Below, piece by piece: positions 1 to 9,279 of a stretch of 64,000 bases of DNA; the stretch's first letter is position 1, and every line of letters starts with the position of its first letter. The position numbers and the translations under genes were made by a program. The stretch is from Pelagomonas calceolata (taxonomy: Eukaryota > Sar > Pelagophyceae > Pelagomonadales > Pelagomonadaceae): contig CAKKNE010000005.1 of NCBI GenBank assembly GCA_918797485.1, positions 1,550,001 to 1,614,000 of the forward strand. The letters are read 5' to 3'. The notes below the pieces were generated by a model. That model had not been told where the DNA came from, made no database searches, and was given only the letters and a program-made list of their open reading frames with translations.

Positions 1-294
1 TACGCGCGCGCGTGCGGCGCGTGGGAGAGCGACCAGGGGCTGCTGAACCTCGCACGGTACCGCATGCTCGCGGAGGCCGGCTTCGACGGCGACCGCGTCA
101 AGGCGGTCGCGGACCGCGTCCACAGCGTGGCCATGGGCCACTACGACTGGCCGCACGTCGACGCGCGCGGCGCGCTCGCGGCCGCGGGCGGCGAAGCGCT
201 CCACGTCGTCCACCAGTACCACACGCGGCGCGCGCGCGGCGCGCTCCAGGAGTACTACCGCCGCGTGCGGCCCTGGCTCGAGGAGGTCTCGTAA
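1..294 (+). CDS. C-terminal end of an unrecognised protein (5' truncated by window)
   Basis: Frame 1 is open from the first base and ends at TAA 292-294, giving the last 97 residues of a protein that starts left of the window. Its C-terminus ends in an aromatic and basic stretch (ALQEYYRRVRPWLEEVS). Codons end almost always in G or C, as in the neighbouring genes. I do not recognise a family. A Met at 64 could be an internal start, but the frame is open without a stop upstream of it, so truncation by the window edge is more likely. The next gene is on the opposite strand and ends 27 bp away, so the two converge. Confidence 0.55.
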   Translation, partial: YARACGAWESDQGLLNLARYRMLAEAGFDGDRVKAVADRVHSVAMGHYDWPHVDARGALAAAGGEALHVVHQYHTRRARGALQEYYRRVRPWLEEVS

Positions 295-320
295 CGACGC
301 GTCACGCGTGCTTCCTTAGG

Positions 321-1487
321 CTAGGCCCCGGGCGCGGTCGGCCCGGCCGCGCCGGCGAGCCGCGCCAGGACGTCCTCGACGGCGTCGCCGCGCGCGAGCG
401 CCGCCGCGACGGCGCGCGCGCGGCGCGGCGCGTCGCCGCCGACCGCCGCGGCGTCCGTCGCCGCGCGGAGCGACGCGAGGGCGAAGCGCCGCGCGCCGTG
501 GTCGGGGTACGCCGCCGGGAACGCCAGGACCGCGCTCCAGTCGCCGACGTCCGCCGCGACGCTGGTGACGGCCGCGTCCGCGGGCGCGACGCCCGCCACG
601 AGCCCCCGGAGGCGCCGCACCTCGGCCGCGCGCGCGTCGAAGCGGCGCACGCGCGCGCGCGCCTCGCGCACGACGAGGCGCACGTCCTCGGGCGGCGGCT
701 CGCGCCGCGCGACGGCGACGACGTCCGCGACGTCGACGTGGGCGTGCGCGAGGTGCGCCGCGCGCAGGCGCAGGCGGCCGCGCGCGTCGGCCGCGTCGGG
801 CGCGAGCTCCAGGGCGAGCGCCGCGCCGCCCGCCAGCTCGACGCGCGCCTCGACGGCGCCGCCCGGCCGCGCGGCCACGCCGACGACGCGCGCGCCCGCC
901 GCGGCCGCGGCCGCCGGCGCCGGCGCCGCCGCCCGCTCGGGCACGACCTGCGTGGACGTCGACGTTCGGGCCGCGTCCGTGGACGGGCCGCGCCACGTGC
1001 CTCGGGACGACCCCACGCGCGGCTTGGTTTCCGCGCGGGGCGCGACGAGCGCCTCGCAGGCGCCGAGCTTCGCGCCGAGCTCCGCCGCGCGGCGGTCGAG
1101 CGCGGCCCGCGCGCGGCGGAGCCGCGCCTCGCCCGCCTCGAGGCGCGCGGTGCCGCGCTCGAGCGCGTCGCGCGCGCGGCCGCGGCCCGCGCGGCGCGCG
1201 CCCGCGCGCACCGCGGCCGCGGCCTGCGCGTCGCCCCCGTCCTCCTCCGGCGCGCCGCCGCCCAGCCGCCGCAGCGCCTCGCCGCGCACCGCCTCCTGGA
1301 AGAGGCGCTCGGCCGCCGCCGCGAGCTCCGCGCGCGCGGCCGCGTAGTCGGTCGCGGCCGCGGCCGCCCGCGGCCGCTGGGCCCGCGCGGGCGACCGCCC
1401 GGCCGCCGCCGGCGCGCCGGCCTCGGACCCGCGGCGCCAGGCCCGGTACGCGCCGCTCGCCGCGGCGAGCTGGACCAGGGCCATCAA
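321..1487 (-). CDS. Ala/Arg-rich coiled-coil protein of unknown function
   Basis: A single open frame of 388 residues starting with a double Met. Residues ~45-150 are Ala/Glu/Arg-rich and predicted helical or coiled (AAERLFQEAV, ALERGTARLEAGEARLRRAR). Residues ~200-330 look like a small alpha/beta domain (ARVVGVAARPGG, then VGDWSAVLAFPAAYP), which recalls the coiled coil plus RWD layout of kinetochore proteins, but this is only a shape resemblance. The opposite strand also carries a long open frame (12-1538), a usual side effect of extreme GC. I prefer the minus frame because its composition resembles a folded protein rather than an Arg-rich shadow. Confidence 0.5.
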   Translation of the reverse strand: MMALVQLAAASGAYRAWRRGSEAGAPAAAGRSPARAQRPRAAAAATDYAAARAELAAAAERLFQEAVRGEALRRLGGGAPEEDGGDAQAAAAVRAGARRAGRGRARDALERGTARLEAGEARLRRARAALDRRAAELGAKLGACEALVAPRAETKPRVGSSRGTWRGPSTDAARTSTSTQVVPERAAAPAPAAAAAAGARVVGVAARPGGAVEARVELAGGAALALELAPDAADARGRLRLRAAHLAHAHVDVADVVAVARREPPPEDVRLVVREARARVRRFDARAAEVRRLRGLVAGVAPADAAVTSVAADVGDWSAVLAFPAAYPDHGARRFALASLRAATDAAAVGGDAPRRARAVAAALARGDAVEDVLARLAGAAGPTAPGA

Positions 1488-1553
1488 AGCTGCTGGGCGT
1501 GGGCTTTTTTTGACAAAAAAGCGGTTTTGGCTTGCTAGTGTCTTACCGTCGAG

Positions 1554-2058
1554 ATGATTGACTGGGTTTGGCTGCCATCCTCTAAGTTAGAACCCGACCC
1601 CGTGAGACGGGCAAAAGCACTACAATTCTACAACGGCCCAGTATCGACGAGCGACGCGGTCTATCTAGGCCACCAGTTCGGAGGCGGCCAGTATGGGCAC
1701 GTGAGGCGACAGACAGCAATCGCGGCGAGAGCCGTCAGGGCCATCGAGCAGAACGTAGCCGTGCGAAAGTATCTGACCTTCGAACAGACGATGTACGTCT
1801 GGACCAGCCACGCCCGCCCCAAGGCCGAGCTGTGGGCGTCGGTTGCGCCGAGATTGAAGGCGGAAAGGACCCCTGCCGGTCCACTTTTGCTTTGGAAGCG
1901 TGGGAGAAACCGATCCCTGCACCGAGGCGATGGATACGAGGGAAAAGTGGCACGAGCGCGTGCTCGACATATTCAACGATTGCACGCCGGCCGCGCGCTT
2001 GGGTCCAGGAACTGCTGTGTGGTGTCGGCAAAGTAGCTTGGACCGGGCGGACGGATAG
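1554..2058 (+). CDS. Hypothetical protein, probably frameshifted or with an unresolved intron
   Basis: ATG at 1554 opens a frame with protein-like composition for about 100 residues (YLGHQFGGGQYGHVRRQTAI, then FEQTMYVWTSHARPKAEL). After ~1855 this frame becomes low-quality, whereas the +1 frame reads as plausible protein (HFCFGSVGETDPC, then REKWHERVLDIFNDCTPAARL) and ends at TAG 2056-2058. Either a 1-base frameshift or a very short intron lies near 1855-1875; I cannot place clean splice sites. No family recognised. The upstream flank (1534-1549) carries a half-copy of the CTAGTGTCTTA terminal repeat seen at 3911 and 6229. An overlapping minus-strand frame at 1735-2268 was considered less likely. 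Confidence 0.33.
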
Positions 2059-2343
2059 CCCATCGAACAGGCCAAGGCACGTCGCTTGCGACCGGCCGGC
2101 CTCTGTTCGGAGCGAAACCTCACACCACTCGTGTCTGGGTTCTCGGGGGGCAGGGTGAAACAACACCCTATCGCCAATCCCAATAGACACAGTGGCGAAG
2201 CGTTCGGGGTCCGTACTACCTGGGGGTGGGTTCAATAAGTGGCTCTCTCTCTCTCTACAGGCAGGCATCTCTCTCTCTCGAGGAGACGCAGAGCGGGCCG
2301 AGGGGACACGTGTCCGCCGCGTGAGAGCCCCCCCCCCGCGGGC
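2059..2343. other. Intergenic, short CT-rich tract
   Basis: No coding signal seen. It contains a CT microsatellite (2242-2280, runs of ctctct) immediately downstream of the MYST gene stop and a C-run near 2330. Confidence 0.5.
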
Positions 2344-3837
2344 CTAGGGCGCGGCCGGCGACGTCGGCCGCTTCGCGCGGATGCTGAACTTGTCCCGCTT
2401 CACGTCCGTGTGGAAGGGCTCCCAGTGGAGCGCCTCGTCCACGACGAAGGGCGGCTTGACCGGGTGCTTCCTGATCAGCTCGTCGAGCGTCGCCGGCGGG
2501 CACCAGACCACGGGCACGCCGTCGACGTGGCGGGCCACGCCCAGGTACTGCAGGGTGGCGGCGACGTCGTCGGCCATGATCGACGTGCGCTTCGACAGGT
2601 CCATGACCGTCGTCGACACCTGGTCGGGCGGCAGCGCCCTCAGGCAGGCGAGGAGCGCCGCGGCCCAGTACGCGCGGTACGCGATGTGGCCCAGGTCGCT
2701 CAGCGGCTTCTCCGGCGCGCCGACGCGCCCCTCGCGCCGCGAGAGCGCGTAGCTGAAGGCGATCAGGAACCGCCCGTAGCCCTTGCGCTGGAACGGCGGG
2801 AACGCGAGGATGCACGCGAGGTTGTAGCCCACCTCCGAGTACTTCTCCTTCGAGTAGTAGCCGACGGGGTGGTGGCCCCGCCCGTCGTGCTCGCACAGCA
2901 CGTAGAAGAGGAACGGGTCGACGTCGAAGTACAGCGTCTTGTGGTCGAGGAACAGCTTCGCGAAGTAGCACAGGTTCTGGCAGTACTCGCGGTGCTCCCG
3001 CCCGTCGACCTCGAACATGGCCAGGGCCGTGTCCCGGTAGATCTCGTCGCCCGGCGGCGCGCGCCGCCTACACGAAGCCGCCGCGCGCGCCAGCTCGCGC
3101 CGCGTCCGGTAGAAGCGCAGCGTGACCTCGTCCACGTAGAGCACGTCCGCGAAGCCGCCCGGGTAGAACTCCTTGGGGTAGGGCGAGAAGTACCACGTGT
3201 CCATGACGTGGCGCCCGAGCTCGACGGCCCCGAAGTTCTTGATCTTCGTGACCTCCTCGTGCTCGCGCAGCGACGCCTCGTCGAGGCCCTCGTGCTCGTC
3301 GTGCTCCATGTCGGCGACGGACGTGAGGCCGCCGGCCGCCGGCCGCGCGCGCGCGATGCTCAGCGCGCCGGAGCCGCCCGCCGGCGCCGCCGGCGCCGCG
3401 GCGGCGCCGGGGCCCGGGCCCGGGCCCGGGCCCGGGCCCGGGCTCGCGCGGCCGTGGCCGTGGCCGCGGCCGTGGCCCGCGGCCTCGGCCAGCGGCCCGG
3501 CCCGCGAGGGCGGCAGCACGACGCGCGCGGGCCGGACCCACTCGTCCATGCGCCGGTTGAAGTCGGCGTAGTGCACGTAGTAGCGCCACCGCGCCGCGTC
3601 GCGCCGCTGCAGGTCGTCCTTCCGCACGTGGTGCTGGTCGGGCGCGTCCCGGTCGTCCGACTCGACGCGCGCGCGGTCGATCACCGTCGCGAGGCGCTCG
3701 CTGCCGTCCGGCGGCCACGCGACGACGAGCCAGCTGCCCGGCTTGAACGGGTGCGCGTCGACGTCGGCCTCCGCCGGCGCGTCCCGGTCGGCGGGCGGCG
3801 GCGCGTCCTTCTTCTTCGGGCCCTGCTTGCGCGGCAT
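2344..3837 (-). CDS. MYST-family histone acetyltransferase (Esa1/Tip60/KAT5 type)
   Basis: Intronless 497-residue protein. Residues ~33-110 form a chromo-barrel/Tudor-knot (WLVVAWPPDG, then YYVHYADFNRRMDEWV). The MYST domain runs from ~200 to 485: acetyl-CoA loop QRKGYG (350-355), conserved cysteine C342 in NLACILAFP, catalytic Glu E376 in APEKPLSDLG, and the autoacetylation lysine K300 in FLDHKTLYFDVDPF. The usual C2HC zinc finger has lost its CxxC (LYVDEVTLRFY), as also in yeast Esa1, which points to the Esa1 branch. A linker at ~133-144 is a (GP)n run encoded by tandem GGGCCC hexamers. Expected role: nuclear acetylation of H4/H2A in a NuA4-like complex (family knowledge). Start chosen at the first Met with the basic MPRKQGPKKK leader. 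Confidence 0.93.
   Translation of the reverse strand: MPRKQGPKKKDAPPPADRDAPAEADVDAHPFKPGSWLVVAWPPDGSERLATVIDRARVESDDRDAPDQHHVRKDDLQRRDAARWRYYVHYADFNRRMDEWVRPARVVLPPSRAGPLAEAAGHGRGHGHGRASPGPGPGPGPGPGAAAAPAAPAGGSGALSIARARPAAGGLTSVADMEHDEHEGLDEASLREHEEVTKIKNFGAVELGRHVMDTWYFSPYPKEFYPGGFADVLYVDEVTLRFYRTRRELARAAASCRRRAPPGDEIYRDTALAMFEVDGREHREYCQNLCYFAKLFLDHKTLYFDVDPFLFYVLCEHDGRGHHPVGYYSKEKYSEVGYNLACILAFPPFQRKGYGRFLIAFSYALSRREGRVGAPEKPLSDLGHIAYRAYWAAALLACLRALPPDQVSTTVMDLSKRTSIMADDVAATLQYLGVARHVDGVPVVWCPPATLDELIRKHPVKPPFVVDEALHWEPFHTDVKRDKFSIRAKRPTSPAAP
3413..3441. repeat. GGGCCC hexanucleotide run inside the MYST coding sequence
   Basis: About five uninterrupted GGGCCC units encode the alternating Gly-Pro linker of the MYST protein. 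The unit length keeps the frame. The same hexamer is the most common dispersed word in the non-coding DNA of this window. Confidence 0.85.
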
Positions 3838-3910
3838 ACGGACGGACGGTGAGCGAGTTGCCGCGGCTCTAGAGGTCCCCCTTTGTTGCTTGCTATACCT
3901 AGTTACTGAA

Positions 3911-3985
3911 CTAGTGTCTTACAGGCCGCTAGCGTTAGGCCTCAAGCTTTTGGAAGCCGCACTGCTAGCGGCGGTAAGACACTAG
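3911..3985. mobile_element. Short MITE-like element, 75 bp, terminal inverted repeats
   Basis: Begins CTAGTGTCTTACAGGCCG and ends with the inverted counterpart (CTAGCGGCGGTAAGACACTAG read on + strand). The ends share about 20 nearly perfect bases, and flanking aa/tt extends the palindrome. The same ends recur at 6229-6348, with half copies at 1534-1549 and 21888-21910. Too short to code; a non-autonomous transposon family is the natural reading. Confidence 0.75.
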
Positions 3986-4398
3986 TTTTTCCCACCGATA
4001 CAGTAGGTAACAGAAAACATCAAGAAGGGCACTTGTGGCTGCCCACGCTCGGGACGTGAACATCTTGATCTGGACCGCAGTAAGTCGGTCAGTCATCAAA
4101 CAAATGATCGCGTCATGGTCCGTGGCAAGAGAACCGTGGGCGGGCGGTTGTTGTCTGCCGGCGACACGTCGGCGAGGCCCGTCCCAGCGCAATCGCGCGG
4201 TAAAACGTCCCCCGTCGAGAGGCGACAATGGCCTTCAACACTCAAACCGCGTGCGACAGGCCAGTCCTCTTGACATATCTTTACTAATTAGTTGGTATAA
4301 AAAGGGGGTGGGGTTTTTGTGTATTTTACTTATCCATCTGCCATGACTTGGATAGGACATAAAGCGTTCCGTCTTGGAGGTACAACAGCGCGGCGCGC
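3986..4398. other. Intergenic between MITE and SUMO protease
   Basis: No supported gene. The stretch nearest the protease (4257-4340) is AT-richer with a TATAAAAAG-like string (4295-4303) and probably belongs to its 3' flank. Confidence 0.4.
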
Positions 4399-6133
4399 CT
4401 AGGGTGGGGCGGCGCCGGCGGGCGGTGCTGCGGCGTCCTCGGCCTGCTCCCGCCGGTAGGCGGCCCGGATCTTCTCTAGCTCGAGGTCCGCGGCCAGCTT
4501 CTTGATGTCCCGGCGCATCTCCGCGATGTCGCGGCCGGTGAACCACGCCTCGAAGTCGTGGTCGCGGAAGCACAGGGAGACGTCCCGCCCGTCGACGGCG
4601 AGCCGGGCGCCTCGACACACGGCGCGCGCGAGGAACTCCTGGCCGTAGCGCAGCGTGTAGACGCCGCAGTCGCACGAATTCGTCTGCTGCGGGACCTTGG
4701 GCATCGCCAGCAGCAGGTCCGCCGGCGGGCCGCCCGCCCTCGCCGTCCGCTCCCGGAGCGTGAACGGCTCCTCGTCCGAGTGCCGCTTGCGCCACTCCAT
4801 CTCGAGGAAACAGCGCAGCCACTTCTCGATCTTCTTCGCGCTGTGCATCCGCAGCGAGTCCATATGGATAACGCAGGGCCGCGCCGGGCAATCCTCGTCC
4901 TCGTCCTCGTCCTCGGTGGCGCCGACGTCCAACTCGCGGCGCTCGCGCGCGACGGCGCGCTTCGCGAGCTCGCCCGGGTGGCAGACGATGGCCAAGCTCC
5001 AGTGCAGGTCCTCGACGACGGGCACGAGGAGGAACTTCTTCGCGAAGACGTCGACGCCGCGCGTCCAGCGCTCCACGCGCGCGTGCGCGCGCTGCGCCTT
5101 CTCGCTGTCGGGCTTGAGCTTGCCGCGCGAGTCGCCCTCGCGGAGCTTCGTGAAGAAGTGCGACCTGCGCGGGCGTCGACGAGTGAGATCGTTGACAGCC
5201 CCCACGTCGTCGGGGCAGACGCCCCGACGGCGCCGTCGACGTTGCGGACGCGGTCGTGGACGAGAACGCGTGGACGTCGCGGGCGACGTCGCCGAAGGCC
5301 GGGTCTTCGCCGAGCGGCGAGCGGCGGGCGTCGGCGACGATGACCTTGAGGTAGAAGTCGACGAGGTTGTCGTTGAGGAACTCGTCCGGCTCGAGCCGCC
5401 GGAGGTCGCCCCGCGTGACGACGATGCTGTCGCTGGCCGCCACGCCGGGCGGGTACTGGAAGACCGGCGTCGGGTCCGTCTCCGCGGGCCCCGCGCGCGT
5501 CGCGCGCGTCCGCCGCGGCCGCTCCTTGGTGGCCGGCGCCGGCGCCGCGCCGGCGGCCTCGTCGTCCGACGAGTCCTCGATGCACAGCGGCTGGTCCGCC
5601 GTCGCGCCGGCGTCCGGCCGCCCGCGGCGCGGTCGCCGCGGCCGCGCGGCCGCCGGCGCGGCCGCCGGGGTGGGGAGCTGGCGGCGCGGCCGCGCGGGCG
5701 CCGGCGCCGGCGCCGCGCGGCGCCGCGACGGCGCCACCGGCCGCGGTCCCTCCAGCAAATCCCCCACGGACGGCCCGTCGCGCCGGCGCAGCGGCGGCGC
5801 CCCGGCGACGGGGGGCGCGGCCGGGCGCCGGTGGGCCGCCATGCCCGGGAATGCGCCCACGGCGTTCCGGTAGGCGTCGCGCGACGCGGTGGCCGGCAGG
5901 TTGAGGCCGAAGTCGCGCCGCTCGCCGGCCGCCGGACGGCCGACCTTCGTCTTCCCGAGCCGCGGGCGCGGCGGCGGCGCCCCGGGCGCCGCGTCACCGT
6001 CGGCGAACGCGCCCGCGCGCTCCGGGCGCCTGGCGCGCTTGGCGGCCGGCGCGCCCAAGCCCGAGGGACCCGTCTGCCTCTTGCCCCTTTGGCCGCTATT
6101 CAAGCCGGGCCCCTCCAGACCGAAGCTCGCCAT
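4399..6133 (-). CDS. ULP1/SENP-type SUMO protease (C48 peptidase), one intron
   Basis: Two exons (6133-5262 and 5164-4399) joined over a 97-bp GT-AG intron (5165-5261) give 545 residues. The junction restores HAFSS-HFFTKL, the standard motif of the family. The N-terminal ~240 residues are disordered, basic and Pro/Ala-rich, with an acidic CIEDSSDDE that resembles a SUMO-interacting motif. The peptidase domain starts at RLEPDEFLNDNLVDFYLK. Catalytic residues: H345 (EDLHWSLAIV), D393 (IHMDSLRMHS), Q451 and C457 (PQQTNSCDCGVY). Family role: matures SUMO and removes it from substrates, mostly at the nucleus. An insertion rich in Asp/Glu sits between His and Asp. Start is the first Met of the open frame. 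Confidence 0.92.
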
Positions 6134-6185
6134 CTGTTCGGTTTCTTGCGCAGCGCGTGTGACGAGGTGCGGCGAAACAGATTCA

Positions 6186-6207
6186 ATATATATATATATA
6201 ATATATA
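6186..6207. promoter_or_regulatory. TA-repeat tract upstream of the SUMO protease
   Basis: A TATATA run about 55-75 bp upstream of the SUMO protease ATG, in otherwise GC-rich DNA. The position fits a TATA-like or nucleosome-depleted core promoter, but a plain dinucleotide microsatellite is equally possible. Confidence 0.3.
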
Positions 6208-6228
6208 GCCCTCCGCGGCCGATTCTTC

Positions 6229-6348
6229 CTAGTGTCTTACAGGCCGCTAGCCCAGGGAACAGTCTGAGGAGGTGTCGCCCCGGGGTGCGGCTTCCAGGGC
6301 TTCCCGCGCGTTTAGGCTTCGCGTGGCTAGCGGCCTATAAGACACTAG
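6229..6348. mobile_element. MITE-like element, 120 bp, same family as 3911-3985
   Basis: Left end CTAGTGTCTTACAGGCCG and right end CTAGCGGCCTATAAGACACTAG are inverted copies. The interior (GC-rich, ~75 bp) differs from the 3911 element, so the family shares ends rather than body. Its interior string around 6290 is partly repeated inverted just outside the right end (6355-6385, GGAAGCCGCGCCCGGG), and a similar string is at 16708-16728. Confidence 0.75.
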
Positions 6349-7366
6349 CAAGCAGGGAAGCTCTGGAAGCCGCGCCCGGGGAGGTATGAATATTCAATCC
6401 GATCAGGGTTTTTGCGGCGTTTCGGTTAACGCGGACTCCTTCGACCAGCACGCAATCATACCTGCATCTGTGGCCCCCGCGACAGCATGCTAGCGCTCGA
6501 ACCTCATGTGTCGCCGGCCACGTCGATGGGGTCCTGCGCGGATACCATCGAACTCAAAGTCGAAGATATGTGCACGGGCAACTGCTTCGAGTACTCGTGC
6601 TGCGAGACGATGCCCTTAACCGAGGTCTGGGAGTGTAAACCAATTTACTAGGGCTGCCCGTGGGCAGCGAGCACGCGAGAAAGGACATTGCCCTGACCAT
6701 CCATTTGACCGAGGGGGTCTACCCAATAATACAGCCTATGCACATGTCGACGCTAAGGCCACGAGCACAATCTCGTGCAATCAATTATTGACAAAATGGA
6801 ATCTGGCGGGCGGTTGATTAGTCCTCGTCCTCCGACCACCGAGTGTAGGGAGAGCGCTCGAGCGCTCGGTCAGCGCAGCGCGCGCGATTCGCGCAGCGCT
6901 TAGGTCGCTGCTAGCTCTTGCGGCGAGCACTTCCCACCCGTGCGCGCGTGGCTATGGCGTCGAGCTACCGTTTCCGGCGAATTTATTGCTGCTGCCCTTC
7001 TCGTTCTTAGAGGTCGGGGTGCTGTGGTGCGTGCACGCGGACCTCTAAGGACCCTTCTTTTGTTCATTCACGATTTTTTTCGGCGACGGCGTGGAGAGGG
7101 GTCTCGCACGCCGTCGCCACGAGGGTAAATCACATCACTAGTCTTAGTCGGGCGTCGGGAGCCCCGCCGCGGCGAGCTATCTCGCACAGCTTCCAATTTC
7201 GCCGTCTCTCTCTCGTCTGAACCCCGTACCCCCTGTCCGAGTCCGGTAAGGGTAGGCCCGCCGCGGTCCTAGTGGCCAGGGCCCTAGTGGCCGACTTTCC
7301 CGCGGTCCTAGACTCCTAGGTAGTGGGCCTAGTAGTGGCCAGGGTGAGGGTAAGAGACGGAGGAAG
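6349..7366. other. Intergenic, about 1 kb, with small hairpins
   Basis: Contains the small Cys-rich frame listed separately at 6487-6651. Other visible structures: a 12-bp-arm hairpin GGCGACGGCGTG...CACGCCGTCGCC (7082-7118), a 10-bp inverted repeat CTTAGAGGTC...GACCTCTAAG (7006-7049) and the palindrome GAGCGCTCGAGCGCTC (~6852-6867). Nothing else supported. Confidence 0.4.
6487..6651 (+). CDS. Possible small Cys-rich protein or exon (54 aa)
   Basis: ATG 6487 to TAG 6649-6651. The frame is also open upstream to 6430 and carries two more Cys before the Met. It encodes six Cys in the last 40 residues (MCTGNCFEYSCCE, then WECKP) with G/C-ending codons like the neighbouring genes until the last few codons. 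Right after the stop, another frame (6654-6790) reads as plausible protein (SEHARKDIALTIHLTEGVYP), and GT at 6635 with AG at 6650-6651 would join them, but a 17-bp intron would be exceptional. No family recognised. It may be an exon of an unfinished model, a relic or chance. Confidence 0.3.
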   Translation: MLALEPHVSPATSMGSCADTIELKVEDMCTGNCFEYSCCETMPLTEVWECKPIY

Positions 7367-8103
7367 TTACCTAGCGGCGCAGAGCCTCGGAGCCGTCGCG
7401 GCGCGGTCCCGGCGCTTGAACCGCTCGTCGATGCGGCTCTTGAAGCAGGCCCGCGTGCAGCCGCCCCCGAAGCACGCGCCGCCGTCGGCGGCGTCGGCCG
7501 CCGGGCCGTAGACGCACGGCCGCCGCTTCGCGTAGCTGTGGTAGGCGGCGAAGTCGTAGCCCGCGGCCCGATCGATCTCCACGGCCTCCGTGGCGTGACC
7601 CAACGTCCGCAGCGCGGCGGCGGGCCAGCCGTCGGCGCCGCACGCGGCGACGGCGCGCGGCCCGGGCCCGTTGGCCCAGTAGAGCTGGCGCACGCGCACG
7701 CTGGCCGGGAAGCGCCGCCGCGCGAAGTGGAAGTAGAGCTGGTACTCCGAGAACGCGTTGCGGCGCGCGTTCGCCGCGACGCCCGCCGCGCCGCGGAAGA
7801 GCGCGGCGTGGAGCGGCGCGCCGTGGCGCGCCGCCACGGCGGCCTCGAGCGCCGCCACGACGTCGCCCCGCAGGACCATGTGGTGCGCCACGCCCGAGAT
7901 GTCGCGCCCCGCCGAGTCCGCCAGCGGCGCGCCGGCGGCGCCGAGGAGCCGCGCGTTCGTGTCGTAGTAGAGCTGGTGCGCCTCGCGGCTGAAGGCGTAG
8001 TTGTACGTCGCGCGGCACGCCCCGCCCGCGTCGGGGGCGGCCGCGTGGACGAACGCCACGTCGCGCGTCCAGACGACGTCCGAGTCGGCGACGAGCACGT
8101 CGG

Positions 8104-8141
<38 letters not shown>

Positions 8142-8617
8142 GGTCCCGCGCCCGTCGTGTTCCGCGCGGCGCGGGCGATCGCCCGCCCGCAGTAGAGCTT
8201 CAGGAGCTGCTGCAGGTACCAGCCCACGGCGTACTGGTAGCCGCCCCCGTCGGGGGCGCGCCCGCGGGCCGCGCCGAGCGCGGCGCGCACGCCGGCGTAG
8301 TCAAACGGGAAGTGCGCGGCCTCGTCGAGCCAGCGCGCGACCGGCCGGACGCGGTTCGCCGCCGCGACCGCCGCGTCGACGCCCGCCGCGCGCCGCGACA
8401 CGACCCAGACCTCGGCCACGTCGGCGCCGTGGCGCGCGAGCGACGCGAGGCTCAGCGCCAGCACGCGCGCGTCCTTCGCCGGCGCCGTCGGCACGCACGC
8501 GCGGAGCCGCGGCACGCAGGCGCAGCCGCCGAGGCACGTCGTGTTGGTCGGCGTGCGCACGTCCCAGGCGCGCGCGGCACTCGCGAGCAGCGCGGCCGCC
8601 CGCAGGGCGCGCGGCAT
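7367..8617 (-). CDS. Secreted/Golgi DUF6492-type glycosyltransferase-like protein
   Basis: Intronless, 416 residues from the Met at 8617, which begins a hydrophobic signal or anchor (MPRALRAAALLASAARAW). The frame stays open further upstream, but that part is low-complexity. Diagnostic motifs in order: GYQYAVGWYLQQLLKLY, a DxD-like metal site in ADVLVADSDVVW, HHMVLRGDVV, and SEYQLYFHFA followed by LYWANGPGP. This order matches the DUF6492 family of presumed glycosyltransferases (known family pattern; reaction unproven). Pairs of Cys near the N-terminus (CLGGCACVPRLRAC) and C-terminus (ACFGGGCTRACF) suggest disulfides in the lumen. A poly-Gly loop (GGGGGGGEGGEG) precedes the DSD motif. Confidence 0.78.
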
Positions 8618-9279
8618 GGACCCAGCAACAGAAGCAGGTTTCACTACGCTGCTGCGCCGCGCAACTGGAGTCGTCTGCCGGCGTTTACCCCTGCTCTTAG
8701 CAAACAGGTATAGTACATGTTGACCCCCCCCCCCGGGGCCCGGGCCGAGACACTGTGAAAGCACTAGCAAGAGCACGCCGTAACATTGTATGCAGCCAGG
8801 GTCTAGCTAAGAGAAGCAGGCAACCACGTCCCATACTATTGTTGAATCGACCAATCCAATATCACCTCTTACTAGCCAACGATGCGCTATGCTCCTGCGA
8901 TGCATAGGGAAATAGAGTGTGTAGCTCCGGACTTCCCCGGCAGCGTAGTGTAGTCGTCTAACGAAATAGTTTCTCCCATGTTTGATGGGGTTTGTGACGG
9001 GGAATTGCGTCCGTCATACGCATTTTGGTAATTTCGGGGAATGGGAAACTAGGGGGAACGCGATGGATTTTCAGTCTCCCAGCCCCGGGGGTGCTCTGTT
9101 TTGATGCGACTCAGGTCGAATGACCTGGGGAGTGTCAAAACCGACACCCCCTACTCTCTCGTGCGGGTGCAGACTGGCACTGATCTGCCTGGGCCCATGC
9201 AATGTACACGTCCTTAAAATTCACTGCGTGCTGCTCCGCGTTTTTTTGGTGTAACCAATTGGCGTCAGGCCCTTAAGTC
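8618..9279. other. Intergenic with a dispersed 55-bp repeat
   Basis: Bases ~8898-8962 match ~12528-12590 in inverted orientation (shared core CTACACTACGCTGCCGGGGA and ACACACTCTATTTCCC). A C-run followed by GGGGCCCGGGCC (8725-8748) belongs to the GGGCCC word class. No gene seen. Confidence 0.45.

Noticed and set aside
12-1538. Very long plus-strand open frame (508 codons) opposite the 321-1487 gene
   Set aside because: Composition is almost only Arg/Ala/Gly/Pro, typical of antisense frames in extreme-GC DNA. Many genes in the left half have similar shadows.
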